Numbered from the stretch's first letter, positions 9,298 through 18,795 are shown. The stretch is 64,000 nt of DNA from Pseudanabaena sp. M53BS1SP1A06MG (GCA_020404105.1 JADBWH010000036.1:39867-103866); one strand, 5' to 3'. Translations and numbers: made by a program. The notes: generated by a model from the sequence alone, not told the origin.

Positions 9298-11409
9298 ATG
9301 ACTTCTTCGTTGAATTATTTGATGTGTGCCCCTGATCACTACGATGTAGACTATGTGATAAATCCTTGGATGGAAGGCAACGTCCACAAATCTAGCCGCG
9401 ATCGCGCTGTGGAACAATGGCAAAAACTATATGGAGTCCTCAAGGGTTTAGTTAATGTAGAGCTAGTGCCCCCTGCGAAGGGATGGCCAGACATGGTATT
9501 TACGGCAAATGCAGGATTGGTACTAGGTGATAAAGCTGTATTAAGCCGTTTCCTCCATAAAGAGCGTCAGGGCGAAGAACCCTATTTCAAAGCATGGTTT
9601 GAGTCGAAGGGCTTTACGGTGTATGAGCTGCCCAAGGACTTACCCTTTGAAGGTGCAGGTGATGCTCTATTCGATCGCGCAGGTGGTTGGCTATGGGCTG
9701 GTTATGGCTTCCGTTCGGAACTAGATGCCCATCCCTATCTCGCCAAATGGTTAGATGTCGAAGTCCTATCTCTACGTTTAATAGACAATCGCTTCTATCA
9801 TTTAGATACCTGTTTCTGTCCCTTAGCTGATGGCTATTTACTGTACTATCCACCAGCTTTTGATTCCTACTCTAATCGTTTGATTGAGATGCGGGTTCCA
9901 GTGGAAAAGCGGATTGCCATTGAGGAGGCTGACGCAGTTAATTTTGCCTGTAATGCTGTGAATGTCGATCGCAATGTTGTGATGAACAAAATTAGCGATG
10001 GCTTAAAACAGCGCATTACCAAGGCTGGCTTTAATGTAATTGAAACACCGCTTACGGAATTTCTCAAAGCAGGTGGAGCCGCTAAATGCTTAACCCTCAG
10101 AACTATTGAAGTTCCCATCACTGGTGACCAAGATGTTCTTGAGCCTAGTGGCGTTGAGGCTAGAATTGTAGAGCTAACGGGACACCTGCTTGATTCGGGC
10201 ATTATCAATCGGGCGCTCGATCTAGTTACGGATAATGGTGGTAGCTTCCAAGTTTTAGAATTTAATCTCGGTGAACAGCGACAAAGTACATCCTTAGCCA
10301 GAATTCGCATTTCTGCCCCATCCCATGACCTTATGGAAACAATCATGGGTGAATTGATTGAAATTGGTGCAGTCCTACAGGATCGCGATACCTCCAATGC
10401 AAATCTTGAGCCAGTCCTTCAAGATGGCGTTGCTCCAGATGACTTCTATGTGACCACCATCTATCCCACCGATGCCTGTGTCGAAGGGGAATGGATTCGT
10501 TGCACCAATCAACGGATGGATGCAGCGATCGCAATTAGTCCCGATGGCAAAACTGCCACCTGTAAACTCTTGCGTGATTTAGTTGTTGGCGATCGCGTTG
10601 TAGTTGGTTACGATGGCGTGCGGACAGTGCGTAAACCTGAGGCACGAGACAATGCTAAGAAAGAAGAATTTTCCTTCATGGGTGCGGGTGTATCTAGCGA
10701 ACGTCGCGTCGAACTGGTGGTCGAACAGATTGCATGGGAACTGCGCCAAATTCGCGATCGTGGCGGTAAATTAGTTGTCTCATGCGGTCCCGTAGTTGTG
10801 CATACTGGTGGTGCTCCTCACCTTGCCTACTTGATTCGTGAAGGCTATGTCCAGTCGATGCTCGGTGGTAATGCGATCGCTGTTCATGATATGGAGCAGT
10901 CCGCCATGGGAACTTCCCTTGGTGTTGATCTCAAGCGTGGTGTCAGTGTTAAGGGTGGACATCGCCATCACCTCAAAGTGATTAACTCTGTCCGTCGCTA
11001 TGGCAGCATTCAAAAAGCAGTTGAGGCAGGCTTTGTCAAGTCTGGCGTAATGTATGAATGTGTCAAAAATAATGTTCCTTTTATTCTCGCTGGTTCCATT
11101 CGCGATGATGGACCTCTGCCTGACACGGTGATGGATTTGCTAGAAGCCCAACGCCTCTACAGCGAACAAATTCGCAATGCTGATATGATCTTGATGCTGT
11201 CATCAATGCTTCATTCCATCGGTGTAGGCAATATGACTCCCGCAGGTGTAAAGATGGTTTGCGTAGATATTAACCCTGCCGTTGTGACGAAACTCTCCGA
11301 TCGCGGTTCTGTAGAGTCTGTCGGCGTAGTCACCGATGTCGGACTGTTCCTCAGTCTCCTTGTTCAGCAATTGAAAAAGCTCGATAGCCCTGTAGCGATC
11401 GCGGTCTAA
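9298..11409 (+). CDS. argZ: Arginine dihydrolase / ornithine cyclodeaminase-like protein
   Basis: This 703-residue two-domain protein belongs to the cyanobacterial ArgZ/AgrE family. The N-terminal guanidine-group hydrolase domain converts arginine to ornithine, ammonium and CO2. Family catalytic residues are visible at the expected positions: N22, N71 (FTANAG), H168 (YHLD) and C264 (GGAAKCLTL). The C-terminal half (from about 280) resembles ornithine cyclodeaminase; in Anabaena AgrE it makes proline. The enzyme drives the ornithine-ammonia cycle that mobilises nitrogen stored in arginine or cyanophycin. Whether the second domain is active here cannot be read from sequence. The neighbourhood (glnN, ilvE) is also nitrogen-related. 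It ends in an intrinsic terminator. Confidence 0.93.
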   Translation: MTSSLNYLMCAPDHYDVDYVINPWMEGNVHKSSRDRAVEQWQKLYGVLKGLVNVELVPPAKGWPDMVFTANAGLVLGDKAVLSRFLHKERQGEEPYFKAWFESKGFTVYELPKDLPFEGAGDALFDRAGGWLWAGYGFRSELDAHPYLAKWLDVEVLSLRLIDNRFYHLDTCFCPLADGYLLYYPPAFDSYSNRLIEMRVPVEKRIAIEEADAVNFACNAVNVDRNVVMNKISDGLKQRITKAGFNVIETPLTEFLKAGGAAKCLTLRTIEVPITGDQDVLEPSGVEARIVELTGHLLDSGIINRALDLVTDNGGSFQVLEFNLGEQRQSTSLARIRISAPSHDLMETIMGELIEIGAVLQDRDTSNANLEPVLQDGVAPDDFYVTTIYPTDACVEGEWIRCTNQRMDAAIAISPDGKTATCKLLRDLVVGDRVVVGYDGVRTVRKPEARDNAKKEEFSFMGAGVSSERRVELVVEQIAWELRQIRDRGGKLVVSCGPVVVHTGGAPHLAYLIREGYVQSMLGGNAIAVHDMEQSAMGTSLGVDLKRGVSVKGGHRHHLKVINSVRRYGSIQKAVEAGFVKSGVMYECVKNNVPFILAGSIRDDGPLPDTVMDLLEAQRLYSEQIRNADMILMLSSMLHSIGVGNMTPAGVKMVCVDINPAVVTKLSDRGSVESVGVVTDVGLFLSLLVQQLKKLDSPVAIAV

Positions 11410-11412
11410 TTC

Positions 11413-11443
11413 AAAAAAAGCCCTGCAAAAGCAGGGCTTTTTT
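11413..11443 (+). terminator. Intrinsic terminator of argZ
   Basis: The hairpin AGCCCTGC-AAAA-GCAGGGCT is followed by a T run and preceded by an A run. It lies just after the argZ stop codon. Confidence 0.9.
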
Positions 11444-11965
11444 ATAGACTATCTCCCTTTCCATTTTGGTTGCCAAAGACGTATAGATAGGAAAACTCCT
11501 ATTCAATCTGATGATTCAACTTGCTACACCTGTCTCCTAGTATGTTGCTCGTTAATTATCTATCCTAAATATCCTCAATCTTTAATCTTCTTTTGTTCAT
11601 GCAATACAGCCTTTATCGGGATTGAATTTAGAAACAGATTGGTTGGCGATTCTTGATCGTCGTTCTGGTTTGCCACCAATCAGCACTCAAAAATCACCAT
11701 ACAAATATTTCAGAGTCCCGTAGGAAAACCAATTACAGTAATTGGGGATAATACCAATTCAAAAATTAGTTTGCCAATAATTTGCTGTACATAATACATT
11801 TGAAGATCTGATAAGCCCAACATCTTTAACGTGAATTCGATGAAATTTGAGGACTAAAAGCCTTAACTGAGATCTTACACCATTCAAGAAAAGAGGTTGC
11901 AGAAAGAACAGAAATTTGAAAAAAAGTAGTAGTAGTAAATTAAATAACGATTTTGGAAAGCATCG

Positions 11966-12172
11966 TTAAGCACGCCCAATGGCTAGTGTATAGTCTTCTG
12001 TGTTTGCTCCAAGTGTGTATCAGAAAGCAAGTCTGAATGCCATATTGGGAATATTTCTTGAAGCACAAGGACATCCCTATCCAGAACATACAGAGGTGAA
12101 ATCAGCCACAGCATTAAGCCGATTTCTCAATCACTGAAGTTGCCAACTGCATCCATCAGGTCAAATATTGCA
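11966..12172 (+). pseudogene. Transposase N-terminal remnant, frameshifted
   Basis: Two frames carry consecutive pieces of a transposase start: KHAQWLVYSLLCLLQ, then SLNAILGIFLEAQGHP and TALSRFLNH, then after a further shift a PTASIRS-like piece. The pattern LSRFLNxYxWxT is typical of the start of IS4/IS701-like transposases. Frameshifts and a stop separate the pieces and nothing of the catalytic core follows. The family assignment is from memory of this motif. Confidence 0.55.
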
Positions 12173-12198
12173 TCCCGTCCATTCCCTAAAAATCTATA

Positions 12199-12302
12199 TA
12201 AGTAGCTAGACATAAGTAAACTAAAAACCGAGAGTTTTGTTCCGCCCGCTTAGCGGGCGGAACAAAACTCTGGTTTGGGTTTTAATTAAGTTGAGCTACT
12301 TA
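12199..12302. mobile_element. Family C miniature inverted-repeat element, copy 1
   Basis: Terminal repeats TAAGTAGCT / AGCTACTTA bound a 104-bp unit with a central perfect 19-bp palindrome (12231-12249 and 12253-12271). A related unit lies at 34652-34786 and shares the terminal motif and the GAG...CTCTGGTTTGGGTT shoulder, but its central palindrome differs in sequence. It has no coding capacity. Confidence 0.65.
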
Positions 12303-12566
12303 CATGTTGACGAAAGTCCTGTAGTTTATCAATAATCATGGCTGTAGATGTCTCTTTACTTTTCATCTACGTTAGGTTTTCATCTACGTTAGGCAGTTTG
12401 TATATCTTTTTCTCTGCCTTTCTTACATTTTTTAGTCTAAACTCCAGTGAAGTTGCCCGACCCTAGGCAAAGACAGTCTCTTAATTTTGAGGATACTTGG
12501 GAATTTTGTCGTTTCCAATACAGTTAGGCAAGACAAAAAGAAACTTTACTGTAAAAAATCTATGTT

Positions 12567-13346
12567 TTATCGATGTAACTCGATAGTTCTACCATTGATT
12601 GGTTGAATTGGTCGAGCATCAACTGGATACATATTGGTAAAAGTTTCGATTTGCTCTTCAGAAACAGTCATTGGTTCCACAAGAACATGCCATTTCACAT
12701 CTTCACTGCATGGTGGAGTTGTCAAAGAACCAGCATAGCTATAATAAGCTCTGCCCTTAGGTAATAAATTGACAGCATTAATTGTGTGATCGCTAACAGT
12801 ATTTGTCTTGCCAACTTCTGGAATATTATTCCATACTTCCTCAATCAAATCATTTGCTTTACCTTTATTCAACAAAACACCTACTACCGCTAACTTTCCT
12901 GCGGTATTACGATGAACTAGATGCAGTTCCAAAGCTGAAGCCTTGTTGTTGATTTCATGTTCACTGGGAGTATGGAAATGGAATTGAATTAGTGAATATT
13001 TTTCGCCATTAATGTTAAAAGTACTACCTTTAGCATAGTTCACCTGAATAGTGTGACCATTATTAAGTGTAACCAAAGGAGAAGGCTTGTAATCGAACTT
13101 GATACTTGTAGGGCTACCAATCACTGCATCTTTTATATTGATAGGAGATTGCACTTTACCTAGCTCACACAGCGCAAAATCTTTGCTCAATGAACCCCAT
13201 TGAGTAGGATTTTCTACTCCTCCATACCCCCAATGTATATTTACTTCTCCCGCAATAACAGGTGACGAAAATAGCAAAAAAGTTCCTATGACAATAACTA
13301 GTAGCAATGCCACATTCTTGCTGTGATTTTTTTTAGTCTTACTCAT
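12567..13346 (-). CDS. Alpha-type carbonic anhydrase, secreted
   Basis: This enzyme interconverts CO2 and bicarbonate. The zinc ligands of the alpha class are visible in QFHFH and ELHLVH, with QSPINI near the N-terminus and the hydrophobic-pocket motif SLTTPPC. The reading frame extends to 13457, but the ATG at 13346 gives MSKTKKNHSKN followed by a 15-residue hydrophobic stretch ending SSPVIA, a clear signal peptide, so 259 residues are called. It is expected in the periplasm or cell surface, like cyanobacterial EcaA. It stands alone between two gene-poor regions. Confidence 0.93.
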   Translation of the reverse strand: MSKTKKNHSKNVALLLVIVIGTFLLFSSPVIAGEVNIHWGYGGVENPTQWGSLSKDFALCELGKVQSPINIKDAVIGSPTSIKFDYKPSPLVTLNNGHTIQVNYAKGSTFNINGEKYSLIQFHFHTPSEHEINNKASALELHLVHRNTAGKLAVVGVLLNKGKANDLIEEVWNNIPEVGKTNTVSDHTINAVNLLPKGRAYYSYAGSLTTPPCSEDVKWHVLVEPMTVSEEQIETFTNMYPVDARPIQPINGRTIELHR

Positions 13347-14003
13347 GACAGTACTTGTTTTCCTTGACTCTAAGTTAATATTCAGATTATTTAGGATTTG
13401 ATTAGTACAGAAATACTTTAGAGTTTTAAGTAAGTGCAAATCGCTGTAAATAGACATAAGAAGATATTAGAGTCTACATTTTTCCTTGAGCAAAAGCAAA
13501 ACTCAAATACCTCACTAAACTTGTTTTTGGGCTTTTGAACAAGCATGTGCTTTTAAAAAACGGAAAAACAAAATATTACGTAAAATTTCAGATGAATTTT
13601 TTGAATACAATTATTTCCGAACTGTTACTAGACAAGACTAGCTAAGCTTGCTTGAATTCTCAGGATATGCCCTATTACAGCCCTATTTATGTGTGACAAA
13701 CACAAATTCAACTGCATAATATAGCGTTTACCAGTCTAGTGAAGTACAGCTTTGTTTCCCCAACTTTGGCGTGGAAACAAAGCTATGTACCTCGCTTGCT
13801 TGAAAATGCTATACAATTTAAGCATTACCGTGATGTATTTAATCGTGCTAAATTCCTACAATTTTTTGCAAATGTGATTACTCAGATAATTTGTGTTAAT
13901 TACTCTTAACTGATTTGTTAATTGCTAAGTATTTTTGCTTGTAGTACATGCCACTATAAAATGAACTTAGTAGTTTATTAAACAATTTAAGAATAGATAA
14001 GTT
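13347..14003. other. Divergent intergenic region
   Basis: This 657-bp gap lies between the carbonic anhydrase and the ycf51 homologue, which are divergent. It holds an imperfect inverted repeat near 13744-13790 (GTACAGCTTTGTTTCC versus GGAAACAAAGCTATGTAC) and AT-rich sequence. Promoters for both genes must lie here. No small gene is convincing. Confidence 0.5.
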
Positions 14004-14528
14004 ATGTTGCTAACGCCTGCTTTATTTGCTCAGCTTGCACAGGGAATGGGCATATTTGTTTTGGTATGTGCATTGATTACAGGATTGGCTGTGTCGCAGC
14101 AGTGGAGTTGGCGCTATCGTATGGTAGGGGTGACCCTATTTTCAGTAGTGCTAGTTGTCGGGCTATTTTCCCTCAGTTTCGAGCCAATTACCCGTACATC
14201 TATTCAAGGCTCTGCCCCATATAAGCTGGTTTATGATCGCTTTGGTTCCCAAGCAACGATCGCTGTTGAGTCAACCATCACACCTGAACAACTAGCGTCA
14301 ACTCTAGCCCAAGCTAGTAACAACCTATTTTCACCTGGGCGTAATGGTCAAGGTGAAGAACAACTGACAATTTACGCAAGAACCATTGTGCATCCCCAAG
14401 AAGGATTGTCACAGCCCATATATCTTGGTCGGGTTAAGCGATCGCTCAGTCTACGCAATGATCCTAATATTGAAATTGAAGTTTTTTCAGATCAATTCGC
14501 TAAGCTGAATCAAGATACAACTTCATAG
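14004..14528 (+). CDS. Ycf51-like membrane protein (DUF2518)
   Basis: This 174-residue protein has two hydrophobic segments in its first 70 residues (ending near VGLFSLSF) and then a soluble domain with SLVYD-like strands, NLFSPGRNGQGEEQLTIYARTI and PIYLGRVKRSLS. These are features of the Ycf51/DUF2518 family found in cyanobacteria and some plastids. Its function is unknown; a thylakoid or plasma-membrane anchor facing an aqueous compartment is inferred. It is transcribed alone, and a family A element follows its stop codon within a few bases and may end the transcript. Confidence 0.8.
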   Translation: MLLTPALFAQLAQGMGIFVLVCALITGLAVSQQWSWRYRMVGVTLFSVVLVVGLFSLSFEPITRTSIQGSAPYKLVYDRFGSQATIAVESTITPEQLASTLAQASNNLFSPGRNGQGEEQLTIYARTIVHPQEGLSQPIYLGRVKRSLSLRNDPNIEIEVFSDQFAKLNQDTTS

Positions 14529-14531
14529 CCT

Positions 14532-14632
14532 TGAGCTTACTTAGAAGCCAGAAATACTTTTGAAAGTAGCACGATAAAATACTTTCAAAAGTATTTCTGT
14601 AATTCTCAAAGTCTCAATAGGCTGTAATGTAA
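14532..14632. mobile_element. Family A palindromic element, copy 1
   Basis: The core is an almost perfect inverted repeat, CAGAAATACTTTTGAAAGTA (14549-14568), mirrored at 14580-14599. It is flanked by GAGCTTACTTAGAAGC on the left and TCTCAAAGTCTC...GGCTGTAAT on the right. The same layout recurs at 21721, 40529 and 62799, with degraded copies elsewhere. Confidence 0.75.
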
Positions 14633-14735
14633 TTAATTTATCAATCCATGCTGATAACCTTTAAATAATAAGTAAAATTCAGTACAACATCAATTAAAGT
14701 TTTTAGAATATAGCAATAATCATCTATAAAATTGA

Positions 14736-14780
14736 ATAATCTAAGAGATTGTACTCTTAAAATATAATCTCTCAGATTAT
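14736..14780. repeat. Inverted repeat upstream of GGDEF-EAL gene
   Basis: The arms ATAATCTAAGAGATT (14736-14750) and AATCTCTCAGATTAT (14766-14780) are complementary except at one position. The repeat lies 47 bp before the start codon and could be a hairpin in the leader or a binding site for a dimeric regulator. Confidence 0.45.
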
Positions 14781-14826
14781 TTATAATTTTTATGCAATTG
14801 CCGTATAGCTAAACTTTTTGTGAATT

Positions 14827-16923
14827 ATGCAAAAGAATTTTGCTGAGACTCTCTTAGATCTATTGACAACTGTAGATCACCTTAAGACATCAGAAACTCT
14901 CAATAGTCAACAGCAAGATAGTCTAGAAAGCATCAAATTTCTTGGGGAAAATCTAGGCAAATATTTTGATAATGCGGAAAGAGAGATATCTAGCCTCAAA
15001 CAAAGACTCAAACAGTTATACCAGTCTAATCAATACACAGATGCGGAGAACGGAAGGGAAATTGATACGTTACTTGCTTTAATGTTTGCAAGGCTGCGAC
15101 AGTCGATTACTGTAGATGAATTACTAGAAACAGTAGTATTTGAAGTTCATCAATTACTACAAAGTGATCATGTAATTGCTTATCAATTAAGTGATCACTT
15201 TTCGGAATCTAATAGTCTATTTGTTGAATATGAAGTGGTTAATGATCAGAATCGATCGCTATTAGGTAGGAGTCTCCCCACAGTTTATACTGATCCCGAT
15301 TGGCTAGAGAATTACCAAAGCTGTCTTAGCCAAGTTATTAATGATATCAACTTGCCAAATATTGATCCAAAGGTTAAAGAATCACTTATTCCTTTAGGTG
15401 TAAAATCAGCTATCGCGATCGCGGTTCCTAGGGGCAAAAAATCATGGGGGCTATTAATCATTCACAAATATGAGATTGCTCGCGATTGGCAAACTTGGGA
15501 AATTGAACTACTCGAAAAATTGGGAACCCAGTTAGCAATCGCAATTCACCAATTGAGATTATTAGTCAAATCTGACTCGATCAAATTAGAACAAGAACAG
15601 ATTATTGAGAGATTGCGCCATAGCCAATTGCACGACTCGCTCACAGGACTTCCTAATTATGATTCCTTTATGGATTCACTCAATCTTGCATTTGCAAAAT
15701 TACAAATTACTTCTAATCATAATTTTGCGATTCTCCTTATTGATTGTGATCGATTTCAATCCATTAATCATAACTTCGGTATATCAATAGGTGATCAGCT
15801 ATTAAAAGGAATAAGTCAAAGGCTAAATGTTTATCACAAAATTAATGTGTCTATTGCTAGGGTTAATAGTGATGAGTTTGCAATTTTAGTTGAAAATATT
15901 GATAGTCAAGAATCAATTATTGAGCTAGCTGAGACAGTTATCGAAAGTATTAAACAGCCATTTATCATTGAAGATAATCAAATTTTTACCTCTGTGAGTA
16001 TTGGCATAGCAATTAGCAACTTGGAATATATTTGTGCCAATGAAGTTTTCAGAGATGCTAATATTGCTATGCATTACTCTCGTCGCTTCGGTAGAGGTAA
16101 ATATGCACTATTTAGTACTAGCATGAGCCAAGGTGCAAAAGTACGTTGGCAATTAGAAAATGATTTAAGACACGCCCTTGAGCGCCAAGAGTTTCACTTA
16201 GTTTATCAACCAATAGTTTCACTACATCAGCATCAATTAACAGGATTTGAAGTTCTATTACGGTGGTTACATCCTCTACAAGGATTAATTTCTACACAGG
16301 AATTTTTAGTGATCGCTGAAGAAACGGGTGACATTGTTGAGATTGGCTATTGGGTATTAAAAACGGCTTGTAACCAGTTGCAACAATGGCAAAAGACTTT
16401 TTCACATATTCCAAAACTTACATTGGGAGTTAATGTTTCCACTTTGCAAGTTGTTCAGTCTGATTTTGTTGAACGTATTCAAGAAATAATTAACGAACGA
16501 CAAATTTCCCCTAATTTAATCAAGCTAGAAATTACAGAATCAATCTTGATGAGAAACTTCGAAGTATCTTCACAAAAACTGGAGCAACTGCGAGAATTGG
16601 GGGTACAAATCTATATTGATGATTTTGGTACTGGATTTTCGTCCTTTAGCTATCTCAAAAATTTACCGATCGATGTTTTAAAAATTGATCGGAGTTTCAT
16701 CAGTAAGGTCTCTACTGACATCAAGAGTCAAAGAATCGTTCAATCAATACTAAGGCTCGCCAATAGTCTTGGTATGGGAATTGTCGTTGAAGGAGTTGAG
16801 ACATCTGAAGAGCTAGATTATTTTGAAACCTCAGGAGGTAGCAGTATCGAGGTACAAGGTTACTTTATTTCACATCCACTAGATGCAGAAAAGGCAACCC
16901 AGTGGATTCAAACAACAATCTAA
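14827..16923 (+). CDS. GAF-GGDEF-EAL c-di-GMP signalling protein
   Basis: The 698-residue cytoplasmic protein has an N-terminal helical region, a GAF domain (about 85-240, a phytochrome-like IAYQLSDH type), a GGDEF domain (about 260-425) and an EAL domain (about 440-690). The GGDEF signature reads NSDEF, so the cyclase half is probably inactive or only binds GTP. The EAL half keeps EVLLRW, NVS, EITES, DDFGTG and KIDRSFI, the metal and substrate residues, so c-di-GMP phosphodiesterase activity is expected. No chromophore-binding Cys was identified in the GAF domain. It is monocistronic. Confidence 0.9.
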   Translation: MQKNFAETLLDLLTTVDHLKTSETLNSQQQDSLESIKFLGENLGKYFDNAEREISSLKQRLKQLYQSNQYTDAENGREIDTLLALMFARLRQSITVDELLETVVFEVHQLLQSDHVIAYQLSDHFSESNSLFVEYEVVNDQNRSLLGRSLPTVYTDPDWLENYQSCLSQVINDINLPNIDPKVKESLIPLGVKSAIAIAVPRGKKSWGLLIIHKYEIARDWQTWEIELLEKLGTQLAIAIHQLRLLVKSDSIKLEQEQIIERLRHSQLHDSLTGLPNYDSFMDSLNLAFAKLQITSNHNFAILLIDCDRFQSINHNFGISIGDQLLKGISQRLNVYHKINVSIARVNSDEFAILVENIDSQESIIELAETVIESIKQPFIIEDNQIFTSVSIGIAISNLEYICANEVFRDANIAMHYSRRFGRGKYALFSTSMSQGAKVRWQLENDLRHALERQEFHLVYQPIVSLHQHQLTGFEVLLRWLHPLQGLISTQEFLVIAEETGDIVEIGYWVLKTACNQLQQWQKTFSHIPKLTLGVNVSTLQVVQSDFVERIQEIINERQISPNLIKLEITESILMRNFEVSSQKLEQLRELGVQIYIDDFGTGFSSFSYLKNLPIDVLKIDRSFISKVSTDIKSQRIVQSILRLANSLGMGIVVEGVETSEELDYFETSGGSSIEVQGYFISHPLDAEKATQWIQTTI

Positions 16924-17194
16924 ATTTTAAAGCAATAAATTTTTTTGCGTTAAGTTTTTAGATTGCCACAAAATGCTTTTTCCTTGATTTACAGCCAATT
17001 TAGGTTTCAATTATTTTGAAAGCACCTCTTATCCGCGCTTTCAAAAATTTCTCTGGATATCAATTTAATTTAATGCAAATCAGTCAATATCAAATAAGCA
17101 TTTTAAGTAGGAATTACCCAAATCGAACAACTTTATTACCCATTGATCAACAATTCTCATGATGAAAGTAAGCTAGCCAAACCGTGGATATAGG

Positions 17195-17518
17195 GATATT
17201 GTTAATGACTTCAAGATGGATGCAAGGCAAGAGCATGGCATGGAAGATGCAGCCCTAAGCGCTTTCAGTGAATTTTTCAATCAAAGTCCATCATTATCAC
17301 GTTCAACATTTTGTTCCTCCTACTTCACACATTGTTGGAGTTGGTCGATGATAAGTACAAATTATTGTGAGACCATTTGCCTACATGCAAAAACTTTTTT
17401 AACGATTTACGAGCTTTGACTCGGTATCTTATTTGCGATAGTTGGGATCATCTTCTGACTTTTATGATTCAAGGCTTAGAGCTTGATCTCCCGTCTAACA
17501 GTAGTTAAATTTTCATTT
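17195..17518 (+). pseudogene. Transposase remnant with internal deletion
   Basis: The frame at 17195 reads IVNDFKMDARQEHGMEDAAL then SAFSEFFNQSPS, typical of the N-terminus of one transposase group. After frame changes, another frame reads FNDLRALTRYLICDSWDHLL then TFMIQGLELDL and stops at 17518, typical of the C-terminus. The middle catalytic part is missing, so this is a deleted, non-functional copy. Exact IS family is not assigned. Confidence 0.55.
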
Positions 17519-17621
17519 AAGGTTTGGGTGATGATTCCCAACGAATAGATTTTACAAGCCTTCTTAAACTGTAGATTGAAACCTTATTTCAAATCTTCGC
17601 TAAGTGAATATGGCTGTGCTA

Positions 17622-17670
17622 CCTAATAAACTTAAAAGTGTTGCTTCATAACACTTTCAAGTTTATTAGG
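17622..17670. repeat. Imperfect hairpin
   Basis: CCTAATAAACTTAAAAGTG is mirrored by CACTTTCAAGTTTATTAGG with a short loop. It directly abuts, and shares three bases with, the family B element, so the two may have inserted next to each other. Confidence 0.5.
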
Positions 17671-17758
17671 ACTTACGCAAACCGAACGAATTTATTAGGA
17701 TTGAGGTAGATGTGGTGCGGGCTTCGCCCGCACTACATCTACCCAATGCGTAAGTCCT
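17668..17758. mobile_element. Family B miniature element (91 bp), copy 1
   Basis: The perfect 12-bp terminal inverted repeat AGGACTTACGCA bounds a 91-bp unit with an internal palindrome (GTGCGGGC...GCCCGCAC). A second 91-bp copy is at 48491-48581, and a hybrid copy at 39211-39299. It is non-coding, and size and ends fit a MITE mobilised in trans. Confidence 0.8.
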
Positions 17759-17798
17759 ATTTATAAGGGGTCTTAAGTAAGCATAAAGATCTGTATTA

Positions 17799-18752
17799 TC
17801 ATTTTTGTTGGAGCAGGTTAATACTTTCTCTAATTGATGTAACTGAATTATGCAATGCGCTAGTTTCATCAGATGTTAATTGCAGTTCAATTATTTGTTC
17901 AATCCCGCTTTTTCCTAGCTTTACAGGTACGCCAATACATAAATCAGTTAATCCATATTGTCCCGTAAGATATGCCGAGGTAAACATGAGCCGATGCTGA
18001 TCGTATAGAATTGACCTGATCATGGCACAAGCTGCTGCTGATGGGGCAAAATAAGCACTAGTTTGCATTAATTTGACTACCTCGGTTCCACCATGTAGAG
18101 TTCTTTGGACAATACTAGCGATCGCATTCTGACTCATTAACTTCGTAATTGGTACACCATTCACAGTTGAGAACCTTGGTAATGGAACCATCGTATCCCC
18201 GTGCGCTCCTAAAACCATAGCGCGGATATCTGCATCAGAGATGCCAAGCTCCATCCCAATAAATGTCTGAAATCTGGCTGCATCTAAAACACCCGCCATG
18301 CCCATCACTCGATGCGGTGGCAACCCACTAACTTGCCATGCTAAATAGGTCATGATGTCGAGGGGATTAGTCACTACAATCAAAATTGCGTCAGGAGATT
18401 GAGCGATCGCCCTAGGAATGACATCTTTAACAATGGAGGCATTAATCCGCAATAAATCATTTCGCGTCATGCCCTCTTTACGCGTTACGCCTGCGGTGAG
18501 AACAATGATATCTGCATCTTTTGTATCGCTAAAGTCATTTGTGCCGATGATTTGGCGAGCATGATTAACGATCGCTCTTGCCTGTATTAGATCTAGAGCA
18601 ATTCCCTGTGGTTTACCTTGCAAAATGTCATACAGCACCACATCCGCTAAATCATTTTCGACGAGTCGATGGGCGAGAGTTCCGCCAACATTGCCAGATC
18701 CAATGATACAAACTTTAGGGGATCGCATATTTGGTAATGGCAATGTCAACAT
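17799..18752 (-). CDS. mdh: NAD-dependent malate dehydrogenase
   Basis: This 317-residue LDH/MDH-superfamily enzyme interconverts malate and oxaloacetate. The NAD-binding GSGNVGGTLA, the substrate loop RKEGMTRNDLL (arginine at the position that distinguishes malate from lactate dehydrogenases), NPLD and the catalytic GAHGDTMVPL are all visible. The start could be the ATG at 18752 or the one 8 codons later (MRSPKVCIIGSG), because family members usually begin close to the Rossmann strand. It follows rodA on the same strand by 43 bp, with a small hairpin between. Confidence 0.92.
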   Translation of the reverse strand: MLTLPLPNMRSPKVCIIGSGNVGGTLAHRLVENDLADVVLYDILQGKPQGIALDLIQARAIVNHARQIIGTNDFSDTKDADIIVLTAGVTRKEGMTRNDLLRINASIVKDVIPRAIAQSPDAILIVVTNPLDIMTYLAWQVSGLPPHRVMGMAGVLDAARFQTFIGMELGISDADIRAMVLGAHGDTMVPLPRFSTVNGVPITKLMSQNAIASIVQRTLHGGTEVVKLMQTSAYFAPSAAACAMIRSILYDQHRLMFTSAYLTGQYGLTDLCIGVPVKLGKSGIEQIIELQLTSDETSALHNSVTSIRESINLLQQK

Positions 18753-18774
18753 AGAATTTCCCTAATGATTTGGC

Positions 18775-18795
18775 GACAAGCTTTTAAAGCTTGTC
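18775..18795 (-). repeat. Hairpin between rodA and mdh
   Basis: GACAAGCTTT and AAAGCTTGTC form a 10-bp palindrome directly next to the rodA stop codon. It may attenuate transcription between rodA and mdh. Confidence 0.5.

Larger units (their letters stand above)
11444..12566. other. Gene-poor region with decayed genes
   Basis: This 1.1-kb stretch has no intact gene. It contains a short coding-like fragment around 11600-11720 (a frame reading SGLNLETDWLAILDRRSGLP) of unknown family, a frameshifted transposase remnant (11966-12172) and a family C palindromic element (12199-12302). It looks like an insertion site that has decayed. Confidence 0.6.
16924..17798. other. Repeat-rich intergenic region
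   Basis: This 875-bp stretch between convergent genes contains a decayed transposase (17195-17518), an imperfect hairpin (17622-17670) and a family B element (17668-17758). Nothing intact is encoded. Confidence 0.65.
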
